DNA of 64,000 bases from NCBI RefSeq assembly GCF_009760405.1, contig NZ_WRPP01000001.1, forward strand, positions 744,001-808,000. Reading direction: 5' to 3'. This DNA comes from Nocardia terrae. Lineage in GTDB: Bacteria; Actinomycetota; Actinomycetes; Mycobacteriales; Mycobacteriaceae. The notes below the pieces were generated by a model. It was not told the DNA's origin and searched no databases. It was given only the letters and a program-made list of their open reading frames with translations. Both the position numbers and the translations under genes were made by a program. Positions 7,913 to 16,801 of the stretch are shown piece after piece. Numbering within the stretch: position 1 is the stretch's first letter; every line of letters starts with the position of its first letter.

Positions 7913-9478
7913 ATGACCGGCGAGTCGGATGGCGAGGTCCGGAGTGGGGATCGCGGGGCGGTTGCGATTCCGGAGGTGCTGGATGCGCGGTTGGTGCCCG
8001 CGGCCGTGTGTTGTTGGGGTGCAATGGTTGTGGCGCTGGTGGGCGGATGGCGGGTCGGGGTTGGGATCGGGGCCGGGTGTCTGGTGGCGGGGATGTGTGT
8101 GGTGGCGTGGGGTGTTCGGCGGGCGAGGGCCGGGCGGCGGTGGGGGGTGGCCTGGGTGGTGGTGGGGGCCTTGGTGATCGGGGGTGGGTTCGGGGTGGCG
8201 GGGGCGTGGCATGCGTATCGGGTGCAGGGGCATCCGTTGCAGGTTGTGCGGGCGGGGCAGCGGGTGGTCGCGGTGGTGGAACTGACCGATGATCCGAAGC
8301 GGGTGTCGGTCCGGGCGTTCGGCGGGCCGAAGGTGATGGTGCGGGCCACGCTGGTCGAATATCGGTTGGGTGGGCGGATCGTTCGGGCCGGTGGTGCGGT
8401 GGCCGTGGTCGCCCCGGCGGCGGGCTGGGGAACCTTGATGCCCGGACAGCGGGTGGAATTCCGTGCGCGCGTGGGCCGTCCGTGGCGGTCGGATCTCACG
8501 GTGGCGGTGTTGCGCGCCGACGCGGTCCCGGTGGCGGTGGGTGATCCGCCCTGGTGGCAGCGGATCGCCGGGCGGGTGCGCGGTGACTTCGCAGCCTCCG
8601 CCCACCGCGCGCTGTCCGAGGATGCCGCAGGTTTGTTGCCCGGCTTGGTGATCGGCGACACCTCCGCGCTGACCGACCATGTCCAGGAGAACTTCCGCGA
8701 AACCGACCTCACCCACCTCACCGCGGTGAGCGGCGCGAATGTGACGATTCTGCTCGGCGCGGTACTGGTTTCGATGCGGGCTCTCACGGTCGACCCCCGG
8801 GTCGGCGCGCTCGCGGCGGGCGTCGCACTGGTGATATTCGTGATCCTGGCCCGGCCGTCCCCGAGCGTCCTACGGGCCGCGGTCATGGGCGCGATCGCAC
8901 TGCTGGCGCTGTGCACGGGCCGCAGGAAACAGGCGCTACCGGCCCTGTGCGCCGCGGTCATCGGATTGCTGGCCTGGTCGCCGGGCCTCGCCGTGGATAT
9001 CGGTTTCGCGCTGTCGGTGCTGGCCACCGCGGGACTGATCGTCTTGTCTCCGGCCTGGTCGGATTGGCTTCGCGCCCATGGCTGGTGGCGCATTCCGGCC
9101 GACTCGTTCGCCGTGGCCGCCGCGGCCTTCGTGGTCACCACCCCGTTGGTCATCGCGATCTCCGGCCATCTGAGTCTGGTGGCCATCGCGGTGAACATGG
9201 TGGTGGAGCCGGTCATCGCTCCCATCACCATCCTCGGCGCGATCGGGGCACTCCTCGCCTGTGTCTGGTCCCCGCTCGCGACCCTGGTCCTGCACTGCAC
9301 CGCACCGCCGCTGTGGTGGCTGCTGACCGTCTCGGACCGGGCAGCCGCCCTGGGCGCCTCGATGTCGCTGCCCAGCGGGGTCCGCTCCGGCTTGATCACC
9401 GCGGTGATCTGCGGCCTGGTGCTGGTGGCCCTGCGGCCCCGGCCGACGCCGACACCGGCGATCGGGACGGAACCATGA
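7913..9478 (+). CDS. comEC: ComEC/Rec2 family competence channel protein
   Basis: A polytopic membrane protein of about 521 residues that would form the channel for single-stranded DNA during uptake. It starts with hydrophobic segments around residues 22-95 and a soluble OB-like (DUF4131) region. The Competence domain follows, with its hallmark TDLTHLTAVSGANVTIL and about eight further membrane helices. The metallo-beta-lactamase domain found at the C terminus of Bacillus ComEC is absent; the protein ends after the last helix with a Pro-rich tail. ATG 7913 is chosen; the frame is open to 7802 but upstream codons look non-coding. The first ~400 bases are unusually G-rich. Confidence 0.9.
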   Translation: MTGESDGEVRSGDRGAVAIPEVLDARLVPAAVCCWGAMVVALVGGWRVGVGIGAGCLVAGMCVVAWGVRRARAGRRWGVAWVVVGALVIGGGFGVAGAWHAYRVQGHPLQVVRAGQRVVAVVELTDDPKRVSVRAFGGPKVMVRATLVEYRLGGRIVRAGGAVAVVAPAAGWGTLMPGQRVEFRARVGRPWRSDLTVAVLRADAVPVAVGDPPWWQRIAGRVRGDFAASAHRALSEDAAGLLPGLVIGDTSALTDHVQENFRETDLTHLTAVSGANVTILLGAVLVSMRALTVDPRVGALAAGVALVIFVILARPSPSVLRAAVMGAIALLALCTGRRKQALPALCAAVIGLLAWSPGLAVDIGFALSVLATAGLIVLSPAWSDWLRAHGWWRIPADSFAVAAAAFVVTTPLVIAISGHLSLVAIAVNMVVEPVIAPITILGAIGALLACVWSPLATLVLHCTAPPLWWLLTVSDRAAALGASMSLPSGVRSGLITAVICGLVLVALRPRPTPTPAIGTEP

Positions 9479-9539
9479 CATCTCGGTTCAGATCGGTCCG
9501 CTGCCGGTTTGCCGGGCGTAGCCTGCGATAACGGAGGCG

Positions 9540-9842
9540 ATGATGATGGACGGAACGGTATTGACCGAGGTCAGCGCGATTGTCGCGGCCGAGCGCGAGG
9601 ATGAGCTGGTGGCCGGGTTCACGGAGTTGCTGCGGGGCGGCTTTCCCGACGGGCTGGTGCGCACCGAGTTGCTGAACGGTGGCGGGCGATGGCGGATCCA
9701 GACCCTGTGGCGGGATCGGGCGGCGCTGGACGCCATGCGGAACTCGGGTGAGCCGCCCGCCGCGCCCGCGTTGTTCCGAAAGGTCGGGGCCGAACCCGTT
9801 CTGGAGATCCTGGCGGTGGCCGCCGCCGGCGGCCGGAGCTGA
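9540..9842 (+). CDS. putative antibiotic biosynthesis monooxygenase-like (ABM) small protein
   Basis: A 100-residue protein whose pattern fits the dimeric alpha/beta ferredoxin-like ABM fold: an initial strand (VLTEVSAIVAAERE), a helix (DELVAGFTELLR), the strand GGRWRIQTLWRD, then a helix carrying the usual DAMRNSGEPP turn and a final strand. No catalytic residue can be assigned, and such proteins range from monooxygenases to simple ligand binders. ATG 9540 is followed by further ATGs at 9543 and 9546, so the exact start is open. It is convergent with the hydrolase gene, 3 bases apart. Confidence 0.6.
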   Translation: MMMDGTVLTEVSAIVAAEREDELVAGFTELLRGGFPDGLVRTELLNGGGRWRIQTLWRDRAALDAMRNSGEPPAAPALFRKVGAEPVLEILAVAAAGGRS

Positions 9843-9845
9843 CGG

Positions 9846-10625
9846 TCAGAGGGAATTCAGGAACTCGTTGACGGCCTTGGCGAAACCGGCGGGGTCGTTG
9901 GCGTAGACGAAGTGGTCGGTGTCGAGTTCGACCAGGGTGGTGCCGGGGCGGCGCGCGACCATGGATTCGGCCTGCTCGCGCGGGATCGCGCCGTGGGCGC
10001 CGCGGATCAGCAGGGCCGGGCAGGTGCTCGCGAGCCAGTCGGCCCAGTGGTCGCCGTGCACCTTGTCCTCGGACTCGACGATGTCGAGGGGGTGGAAGGG
10101 CAGGCTCCAGGAGCCGTCGGCGCGTTCGCGGATCAGGGGAGCGAAGTGGGCGGCCATCGGGCCCATGGCGGCAACCAGCTCGTCGCGGGCAGGGGCCTCG
10201 TAGGGGAGGGTGGCGACGAAGCCCAGGGGGTTGTGGCCGTCGAGGCCGAGGGACACCGCGCCATCGACGTCGATGATGGCGTCGACGCGCTCGGGGTGGC
10301 GGGCGGCGAACTGGTAGGCGTTGATGCCGCCGAGCGAATGACCCAGCAGCACAGCGCGATCCAGGCCGAGGTGGTCGAGCAGGGCGAGAAGGTCGGCGAG
10401 GTAGCCCTCGCGGCTGTACTCGTCGGCGCGGTCCGAGTGGCCGTGGCCGCGCTGGTCGAGGGCGATCAAGCGCCGGCCGGGGGTCAGGTTCGACGCCAGG
10501 TCGGCGAAGCTCGCGCCGTCGGACATGTGCCCGTGCAGCGCGACCAGGGTGCGGCCGGTGCCGCCGAAGTCCAGGTAGGACAGGGTGCGTCCGGCGATGG
10601 CGAAGGAGTGGCGAGTGGCGTTCAT
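9846..10625 (-). CDS. alpha/beta fold hydrolase
   Basis: A 259-residue alpha/beta hydrolase with no signal peptide. The oxyanion-hole segment [10 protein letters not shown] is at ~30-39 and [10 protein letters not shown] at ~57-65. The nucleophile elbow GHSLGG has Ser at about 97. The C-terminal [10 protein letters not shown] has the catalytic His near 238. The substrate cannot be told from sequence; relatives include C-C hydrolases, epoxide hydrolases and esterases. It is monocistronic and transcribed away from holA. A -10 and a palindrome sit just upstream. Confidence 0.85.
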   Translation of the reverse strand: MNATRHSFAIAGRTLSYLDFGGTGRTLVALHGHMSDGASFADLASNLTPGRRLIALDQRGHGHSDRADEYSREGYLADLLALLDHLGLDRAVLLGHSLGGINAYQFAARHPERVDAIIDVDGAVSLGLDGHNPLGFVATLPYEAPARDELVAAMGPMAAHFAPLIRERADGSWSLPFHPLDIVESEDKVHGDHWADWLASTCPALLIRGAHGAIPREQAESMVARRPGTTLVELDTDHFVYANDPAGFAKAVNEFLNSL

Positions 10626-10661
10626 GGTGGGCTCCGATCCGTGATCCGTGGTGCTGAACCG

Positions 10662-10692
10662 ACTTTAGATCAATCTTGTACAAATGTGCAAG
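10662..10692 (-). promoter_or_regulatory. promoter and imperfect palindrome of the alpha/beta hydrolase gene
   Basis: On the minus strand TAAAGT (10667 down to 10662) is a good -10. Directly upstream, covering the -35 zone, is CTTGTACAAATGTGCAAG (10675-10692), an 18-bp palindrome with 7 of 9 pairs. It may be an operator for a local repressor such as a TetR protein; no regulator is adjacent. Confidence 0.35.
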
Positions 10693-10762
10693 ACGTATGT
10701 GTAAGACATTCGTTCATGAGCGTTGATCGGGTGCGGAAGCAGAGGTTGTCGGGCCGGACTCG

Positions 10763-10768
10763 TAGGAT
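10763..10768 (+). promoter_or_regulatory. -10 hexamer TAGGAT for holA (leaderless)
   Basis: TAGGAT lies 7 bases before GTG 10776. This spacing supports GTG 10776 as the holA start rather than the in-frame ATG at 10716. Confidence 0.5.
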
Positions 10769-10775
10769 CGACGGC

Positions 10776-11750
10776 GTGAACCAGCGACCCGCGCCCCTGC
10801 ATCTCGTGCTCGGTGAAGAGGAACTGCTGATCGAGCGGGCCGTCTCGGCGATCACCGCGCAAGCCCGCGCCACCACGCCGGATCCGGACGCGCTGCCGGT
10901 GGACCGGCTGCGCGCCGGTGACGCGAGCACCGCGGAACTGGCGGAGCTGCTGAGCCCTTCGCTGTTCGCCGAGGATCGGGTGATCGTGCTGGAATCCGCC
11001 GCCGAGGCGGGCAAGGACGCCGTCTCGGTGATCCAGGACGCCGCGTCGTCCCCGCCCGAGGGCGTGGTGCTCGTGGTCCTGCACACCGGCGGCGGGCGCG
11101 CGAAGGCGCTGGCTCCGGCGCTGCAGAAGCTGGGCGCGGTGGTGCACGACTGCGCGAAACTGACCAAGGCGGGAGAGCGGGTCGAGTTCGTGCGCAACGA
11201 ATTCCGGGCCGCGGGCGTCAAGGTCTCCGCGGACGTCGTGCAGGCCATGATCGAGGCCATCGGTTCGGACCTGCGGGAATTGGCCGCCGCCACGTCACAG
11301 CTGGCGGCCGACACCGGCGGCAAGGTCGATCTCGCGGCGGTCCGGCAGTACTACTCGGGCAAGGCCGAGGTGACCGGCTTCGATGTGGCCGACCTGGCCG
11401 TGTCGGGGGATCGGCCCGCGGCCATGGAGGCCATGCGCTGGGCCATCGATCGCGGCGTCCCGGCGGTGCTGCTGGCCGACGCGCTGGCCGATTCGGTGCA
11501 CACCATCGCCCGCGTCGGCTCGGCCGGGCGCGGCGACCCGTTCAAGATGGCCGGTGATCTGGGCATGCCGCCGTGGAAGGTGAAGAAGGCGCAGGGGCAG
11601 GCGCGCGGCTGGAACGGCGCGTCCATCGGGGCGGCCCTGCAGGTGGTGGCGTCGCTCAACGCCGACGTCAAGGGTCAGGCGGCGGACGCCAATTACGCTC
11701 TCGAGCACGCACTCTCGCGCATTCTGGAGCTGCGCGAGAGTGCTTCTTAG
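10776..11750 (+). CDS. holA: DNA polymerase III subunit delta
   Basis: HolA is the wrench subunit of the clamp loader that opens the beta clamp. The 324-residue protein begins [18 protein letters not shown], the conserved N-terminal strand-loop-helix of the AAA+-like domain 1 (degenerate, no Walker A), with [12 protein letters not shown] following. The collar domain is at the C terminus, with [17 protein letters not shown] as a typical delta-subunit signature. GTG 10776 is supported by the -10 spacing. The frame is open upstream because the region is antisense to the hydrolase gene. Confidence 0.95.
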   Translation: MNQRPAPLHLVLGEEELLIERAVSAITAQARATTPDPDALPVDRLRAGDASTAELAELLSPSLFAEDRVIVLESAAEAGKDAVSVIQDAASSPPEGVVLVVLHTGGGRAKALAPALQKLGAVVHDCAKLTKAGERVEFVRNEFRAAGVKVSADVVQAMIEAIGSDLRELAAATSQLAADTGGKVDLAAVRQYYSGKAEVTGFDVADLAVSGDRPAAMEAMRWAIDRGVPAVLLADALADSVHTIARVGSAGRGDPFKMAGDLGMPPWKVKKAQGQARGWNGASIGAALQVVASLNADVKGQAADANYALEHALSRILELRESAS

Positions 11751-11756
11751 CGGGGG

Positions 11757-12563
11757 CTACTGGTCCGAAGGCTTCCAGACGATCTTGCCGCCCTGGAAGT
11801 CCTGGGCCTTGCCGCCCTGGTAGTCGTACTCGTCGCCGGTCGGGTAGCCGTAGCGGCCGTTCTCCGCGCCATTGCGCACCCAGTCGTCGCGGATCGCGCC
11901 CCACACGATGTGGGTGCCCGTCTTCTGGGTGGAGTAGATGGCCCCACCCTCGAACAGCTGCTCGTGGGTGGTGGTGCTGCCGGTCTTGTTCTCGTCGGCG
12001 ATGGGGAAGCCCAGCGGGCTCGACTCCCAGCCGACCGAGGAGTACTTGTCGCGGATCACGCCGCTGATCACGTGCGTGCCCGAGCCGACCGACCAGTAGA
12101 TCGATCCGCCCTGGAAGTGCTGGAACTGGCCGGGCTTGGAGGTCTGTCCCGCATCGGTGACCGGGTACTTCAACGTGCCCGACTCCGACCCGGTCCCGCG
12201 CCACTTGTCGCGGATCGCACCGCCGATGGCGTGCGCGTCGGTGGCCGGGGTCCAGTAGATGGAGAGGTTGTTGGTGAAGTCCTGCTTCTTGCCGCCGCCC
12301 GCGGCGTCGCTCTCGGGCGTGGTGGGATCGCCGAAGAAGCCCGGCCCACCCGCCGCGTCGTACTCCACCTCGATGGCCCCACCTACATCGAAGGGTCCGA
12401 TGGGCCGCGCGGTCGCGACACCCATTCCAGCGGTCAGCCCGAGCGCGGCCACGCTGAGAGCCAGCGTGCCCCGGGTCCAGGACGAACGGTTGTCACGACG
12501 CAGCGATGCCAAGAGAACTCTCCCAGTACGGTTTCCAATAGCCCCCGACGTTTTCGCGGCCAT
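11757..12563 (-). CDS. secreted LGFP-repeat cell-envelope protein
   Basis: A 268-residue exported protein. A signal sequence with hydrophobic core LALSVAALGLTAGMGV is followed by ATARP as probable cleavage region. The mature part is built of about four LGFP repeats. Three are clear, each starting G-x-I-R-D-K/D-W/Y (GAIRDKWRG, GVIRDKYSS, GAIRDDWVR), passing through a YP or FP core (LGFPIADE, YGYPTGDE) and ending F-x-G-G-x-I-Y/V-W. LGFP repeats occur in mycolic-acid bacteria and are thought to help hold proteins in the arabinogalactan/mycolate layer. It ends 6 bases from the convergent holA stop. Confidence 0.85.
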   Translation of the reverse strand: MAAKTSGAIGNRTGRVLLASLRRDNRSSWTRGTLALSVAALGLTAGMGVATARPIGPFDVGGAIEVEYDAAGGPGFFGDPTTPESDAAGGGKKQDFTNNLSIYWTPATDAHAIGGAIRDKWRGTGSESGTLKYPVTDAGQTSKPGQFQHFQGGSIYWSVGSGTHVISGVIRDKYSSVGWESSPLGFPIADENKTGSTTTHEQLFEGGAIYSTQKTGTHIVWGAIRDDWVRNGAENGRYGYPTGDEYDYQGGKAQDFQGGKIVWKPSDQ

Positions 12564-12611
12564 CCTGCTGCCAACCGTGCGCTCGCGCAAGTCCGCAGTT
12601 CTCTGGGCACG

Positions 12612-12647
12612 ACAAAAGCCGCCGTGGTCATCGTGGCCACGGCGGCT
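12612..12647 (-). terminator. intrinsic terminator of rpsT
   Basis: An 11-bp perfect stem (12617-12627 with 12637-12647, AGCCGCCGTGG) with a 9-base loop is followed on the minus strand by TTTTGT. It lies 39 bases after the rpsT stop. Confidence 0.8.
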
Positions 12648-12685
12648 GTGTAAAAGCATTGCTTCCGGTATGTCTACCGGGATGA

Positions 12686-12949
12686 TCAGCCGAGCTTGTT
12701 GAAAGCCAGCGACAGGGCCGACTTCTTGTTGGCGGCCTGGTTGGCGTGGATGACGCCCTTCGAGGCGGCCTTGTCCAGGCTCTTGCTCGCGGACTGCATC
12801 AGCTCGAGCGCCTTGTCCTTCTCGCCCGCCGCGGCGGCCTCGCGGAACTTGCGGATCGAGGTGCGCAGCGAGGACTTCACCGACTGGTTACGCTGGCGCG
12901 CAAGCTCGTTGGTGCGGATCCGCTTCATCTGGGACTTGATGTTGGCCAC
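12686..12949 (-). CDS. rpsT: 30S ribosomal protein S20
   Basis: An 87-residue basic, helical protein that binds 16S rRNA early in 30S assembly. It opens [20 protein letters not shown], the standard S20 N terminus, and has the conserved [19 protein letters not shown] near the C terminus. The start is GTG 12949, with GAGGAAA about 6 bases upstream. It is monocistronic, followed by an intrinsic terminator, and lies on the strand opposite holA as in mycobacteria. Confidence 0.97.
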   Translation of the reverse strand: MANIKSQMKRIRTNELARQRNQSVKSSLRTSIRKFREAAAAGEKDKALELMQSASKSLDKAASKGVIHANQAANKKSALSLAFNKLG

Positions 12950-13160
12950 GCCGGTTTCCTCGTGTTCCTTCGTTTGGTGTGTATGCGGGATGCAAAGTTC
13001 TCGGGGCGCGCACTACGAGAGGGGCAGTTGCAGCACCGACCGTCGAGGCTACCAGGCAACGCGCGCAGGTATGAAATCGGCCCTGTCCGCTACATGGCTG
13101 AAACCAGAAATTTATCGCGGTCCAACTGCGTGTTGCCCCTGCGTGATGGACCATTTTCCC

Positions 13161-14825
13161 ATGACCCCCGCCGCGCCCGCACCGGGTCTTTCGAAGACAG
13201 ACAGATCCTCCGCCGCAGCCCGCCACGCACCCGACCCTGCCGGAAACGCGCACCCGAAACCGGATAAAACAGGTGTCTTCGCCGGGTATCAGCCTGGGCG
13301 CTACGACCTGGCCTACGACGAGATGTTCGATGCCGCGGGCCGCCCGCGAGCGCCCTACCGGGGCATATTCAACGCACTCGCCACTATCGACGCCGAAGAT
13401 CTGGCCGCCCGCGCCGAGGCGCTGGACCGGGCCTTCGTGGATCAAGGCATCACCTTTTCACTCTCCGGGCAGGAGCGGCCCTTTCCCCTGGACCTCGTGC
13501 CCCGGGTGATCGCGGCCAGCGAGTGGAGCAAGCTCGAGCGCGGCATCAAGCAACGCGTCCGCGCGCTCGAGGCTTTCCTCGCCGACGTCTACGGCGAGCA
13601 GACCATCCTGCGCGATCGGGTGATCCCGAAGCGATTGGTCACCTCCTGCGACCACTTCCACCGCGAGGCCACCGGCCTGGTGCCGCCCAACGGCGTCCGC
13701 ATCCACGTGGCCGGCATCGATCTGGTGCGCGACGAGCACGGGGATTTCCGTGTGCTGGAAGACAATCTGCGCTCGCCCTCGGGTGTGTCCTACGTCATGG
13801 AGAACCGCCGCACCATGGCCCGCGTGTTCCCCGACCTGTTCGCCTCGCACCGGGTGCGGGCCGTCGGCGACTATCCGACCCATCTCCTGCGCGCCCTGCG
13901 CGCCGCCGCCGCGCCCAACGAGGCCGACCCGACCGTGGTGGTGCTCACCCCCGGCGTGTACAACTCCGCCTACTTCGAGCATTCGCTGCTGGCCCGGCAG
14001 ATGGGTGTGGAGCTGGTCGAGGGCCGGGACCTGTTCTGCCGCGACAATGTCGTCTACATGCGCACCACCGCGGGGGAGCGGCAGGTCGACGTCATCTACC
14101 GGCGCATCGACGACACCTTCCTCGATCCCATGCAGTTCCGGCCGGATTCGATGCTCGGGGTGGCCGGGATCCTGAACGCCGCCCGCGCGGGCACGGTGGT
14201 GCTGGCCAACGCGGTCGGCAACGGCGTCGGCGACGACAAGCTCATCTACACCTATGTGCCCGCCTTCATCGAGTACTACCTGGGCGAGAAACCCGTACTG
14301 CCCAACGTGGATTCGTATCGCTGCTGGGAACCGGCCGAACGCGACGAGGTGCTCGACCGGGTGGCCGAACTGGTGGTCAAGCCCGTGGAGGGTTCGGGCG
14401 GGTACGGCATCGTGATCGGCCCGGCGGCCAGTGCCCGGGAGTTGGAGTCCACCCGCCGCAAGGTGCGGGCCAACCCGCGCGGCTGGATCGCGCAACCGGT
14501 AGTGCAATTGTCCACGGTCCCGAGCAAAATAGACGGCAGGCTGGCTCCGCGACATGTGGACCTGAGGCCGTTCGCGGTCAATGACGGCGACGACATCTGG
14601 GTGCTGCCCGGCGGTTTGACCCGGGTGGCACTGCCCGCGAACTCGCTGGTGGTGAATTCCAGCCAGGGCGGCGGCAGCAAGGACACCTGGGTGCTGTCCC
14701 CGAGAACCTCTGTCGCGCAACGGGAGTTGGCCGGACCGGAATTGGTCGGCGAACTGGAGATCGCGCCGGAGCGGGACCAGTCGCGTGAGCCCTCGTCCAC
14801 GCGGACTCAGCAACAACAGCAGTAA
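13161..14825 (+). CDS. circularly permuted type 2 ATP-grasp protein
   Basis: About 554 residues of the circularly permuted ATP-grasp family. Recognisable blocks are GVFAGYQPGRYDLAYDEMF at the start, then GVRIHVAGIDLVRDEHGDF with RVLEDNLRSPSGVSYVMENR (metal and ATP ligands), VVLTPGVYNSAYFEHSLLAR, and the Gly-rich loop VKPVEGSGGYGIVIGP. It ends in a Gln-rich tail. It lies directly upstream of alpha-E and transglutaminase genes, a combination conserved in many bacteria and predicted to make or process a peptide bond; the product is unknown. ATG 13161 is chosen; ATG 13146 is also possible and no strong ribosome-binding site decides. Confidence 0.9.
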   Translation: MTPAAPAPGLSKTDRSSAAARHAPDPAGNAHPKPDKTGVFAGYQPGRYDLAYDEMFDAAGRPRAPYRGIFNALATIDAEDLAARAEALDRAFVDQGITFSLSGQERPFPLDLVPRVIAASEWSKLERGIKQRVRALEAFLADVYGEQTILRDRVIPKRLVTSCDHFHREATGLVPPNGVRIHVAGIDLVRDEHGDFRVLEDNLRSPSGVSYVMENRRTMARVFPDLFASHRVRAVGDYPTHLLRALRAAAAPNEADPTVVVLTPGVYNSAYFEHSLLARQMGVELVEGRDLFCRDNVVYMRTTAGERQVDVIYRRIDDTFLDPMQFRPDSMLGVAGILNAARAGTVVLANAVGNGVGDDKLIYTYVPAFIEYYLGEKPVLPNVDSYRCWEPAERDEVLDRVAELVVKPVEGSGGYGIVIGPAASARELESTRRKVRANPRGWIAQPVVQLSTVPSKIDGRLAPRHVDLRPFAVNDGDDIWVLPGGLTRVALPANSLVVNSSQGGGSKDTWVLSPRTSVAQRELAGPELVGELEIAPERDQSREPSSTRTQQQQQ

Positions 14826-14885
14826 TTCGAAGACATCGGCGGCAATGGCGCTCGGCAGGTGGTTACAGCGTTAGGTGGTCGGATC

Positions 14886-15857
14886 ATGTTGGCGCGCAAT
14901 GCCGAATCCCTGTTCTGGATCGGTCGTTATGTCGAGCGTGCCGAATATACGGCACGCATTCTCGATGTCGCGGTCCATCAGCTGCTCGAGGACGCCACCG
15001 TCGATCCGGACCGAACCTCACGAGTCCTGTTGCGGGTGCTGGGGATCGAGTCGCCCGAGCAGGATCTGGAATTGGACGTGTGGTCGGTGACCGAGCTGGT
15101 GGCCTTCGGCCGCCACGGCGGATCCATTGTGGATTCCGTCAGTCGCGCCCGTGAGAATGCCCGGGGCGCACGCGAAGTCACCTCCACCGAAATGTGGGAA
15201 TGCCTCAACGCCACCTACAACGGATTGGCGGCCGCCGAGCGCGCGGCGCGGGCGCTGGGGCCGCACGAATTCTGCCACTACATCACCGACCGGGCCGCCA
15301 TGTTCTCCGGGCTCTCCGATTCCACCCTGAGCCGCGACGACGGATATCGATTTCTGCTGCTCGGCAGATCCATCGAACGCGTGGATATGACCGTGCGCCT
15401 GTTGCATTCGCGGGCCGGTGATCGCACGTCGTCTCCGGCATGGGTCACGGTATTGCGGTCGGCCGGCGCGCACGACCCTTATCTGCGTACTCATCGCGGG
15501 GTGCTCGACGCCAATCAGATCGCCGAATTCATCCTGCTGGACCGCCTTTTCCCGCGGTCGGTCTTCCATTCGCTGCGGGTCGCGGAAACCTGTCTGCAGG
15601 AATTGGATCAGCGGCCCAACAGCAGGTTCGCGGCACGCCACGAGGCACATCGGCTGCTGGGCCGGGCGCGCAGCGAGCTGGAGTTCATTCCGCCGTCGGT
15701 CCTGCTCGAGGACCTGCCCAGCCGGCTGCTGTGGTTGCAGCAGACCTGCCGGGAGGTCGGGGAGGCGGTGGCGCTGCAGTACTTCCACGCCGAGTCGTGG
15801 GTGGCGTGGACCGGGCTGCACGGGCGCAACTCCGTGCGAGTGGAGGAACTGGCGTGA
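14886..15857 (+). CDS. alpha-E domain-containing protein
   Basis: A 323-residue, almost all-helical alpha-E protein. The conserved N terminus LARNAESLFWIGRYVERAE and the block LLLGRSIERVDMTVRLL define the family; no catalytic function is established. The start is ATG 14886, where homology begins, although the frame is open from GTG 14859. It lies 60 bases after the ATP-grasp gene and 70 before the transglutaminase gene, so the three are likely one operon. In some genomes alpha-E is fused to the ATP-grasp enzyme, which argues for a physical complex. Confidence 0.9.
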   Translation: MLARNAESLFWIGRYVERAEYTARILDVAVHQLLEDATVDPDRTSRVLLRVLGIESPEQDLELDVWSVTELVAFGRHGGSIVDSVSRARENARGAREVTSTEMWECLNATYNGLAAAERAARALGPHEFCHYITDRAAMFSGLSDSTLSRDDGYRFLLLGRSIERVDMTVRLLHSRAGDRTSSPAWVTVLRSAGAHDPYLRTHRGVLDANQIAEFILLDRLFPRSVFHSLRVAETCLQELDQRPNSRFAARHEAHRLLGRARSELEFIPPSVLLEDLPSRLLWLQQTCREVGEAVALQYFHAESWVAWTGLHGRNSVRVEELA

Positions 15858-15927
15858 ACGGTCAGGCCCGCAGGCGGGAGCGCAGCGTAACCACGGAGGG
15901 CCCCGTGCGCGCCGAGGAGGATAGAGC

Positions 15928-16770
15928 ATGAGCTGGCGGATGCGGGTGGTGCACACCACCGGATATGTCTACGACGCGCCGGTGACGCGGTCGTTCAACG
16001 AGGCCCGGCTGACGCCGCGCGCCGACAGCCGACAGAACGTCATCCTCAATCGGGTCGACACCGTGCCCTCCACCCGGTCGTTCCGCTACATCGACTACTG
16101 GGGGACCGCGGTGACGGCCTTCGACCTGCACGCTCCCCATACCGAATTGGAGGTCACCAGCGCCTCGGTCGTGGAGACCGAGCCCTTCGCCGGACCCGCC
16201 GAGGAACTGTCCTGGGAGGAACTGCGCGACGACGCCGTCGCCGACCGCTTCGACGAACTGCTGAACCCGACCTCGTATGTCCCGCGCGAACGGCGGCTGG
16301 CCCCGATATCGCGTCAGCTGGCCCGGGGCGTGCCGCCCGCCAAAGCGGTTGTCCGCGCGGCGGAATGGGTGAACCGGGAGATGAACTACCTGGCCGGGAC
16401 GACATCGGTGCACACCTCGGCGGTGCAGGCCTTCGCCGAACGGCAAGGCGTCTGCCAGGATTTCGCCCACCTGACCCTGCTGCTGTTGCGCGGCATGGGG
16501 ATTCCCAGCCGGTATGTGTCCGGCTATCTGCATCCGGACCCGGCCGCCGAGGTCGGCGCCACCGTCGCGGGGCAGATGCACGCCTGGGTGGAGGCCTGGA
16601 CCGGGCAGTGGTGGGGCTACGACCCGACCAACAACATTCCCGTGACAGAGCAACACGTTTCAGTCGGTGTGGGGCGTGATTACGCGGATGTGCCCCCTCT
16701 CAAAGGTATCTTCAGCGGGAGTGGCTCGACAGATCTCGAGGTCGTGGTGGAGATAACCCGCCTGGCCTGA
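15928..16770 (+). CDS. transglutaminase-like cysteine protease family protein
   Basis: A 280-residue protein with an N-terminal beta-rich domain (starts MRVVHTTGYVYDAPV) and a C-terminal transglutaminase core. The catalytic triad is complete: Cys176 in QGVCQDFAH, His218 in QMHAWVEAW and Asp232 in GYDPTN. No signal peptide is visible, so it is probably cytosolic and may act as a peptidase or amide-transferring enzyme on the product of the adjacent ATP-grasp protein. This partnership is inference from conserved neighbourhood. ATG 15928 is 70 bases after the alpha-E gene. Confidence 0.9.
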   Translation: MSWRMRVVHTTGYVYDAPVTRSFNEARLTPRADSRQNVILNRVDTVPSTRSFRYIDYWGTAVTAFDLHAPHTELEVTSASVVETEPFAGPAEELSWEELRDDAVADRFDELLNPTSYVPRERRLAPISRQLARGVPPAKAVVRAAEWVNREMNYLAGTTSVHTSAVQAFAERQGVCQDFAHLTLLLLRGMGIPSRYVSGYLHPDPAAEVGATVAGQMHAWVEAWTGQWWGYDPTNNIPVTEQHVSVGVGRDYADVPPLKGIFSGSGSTDLEVVVEITRLA

Positions 16771-16801
16771 AGCGCTTTTCACACCAAGCGGAAGGTAGCC
16801 G

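Noticed and set aside
7489..9399. 636-aa open frame on the minus strand
   Set aside because: Antisense to comEA/comEC; Arg/Thr/Pro-rich composition typical of a shadow frame.
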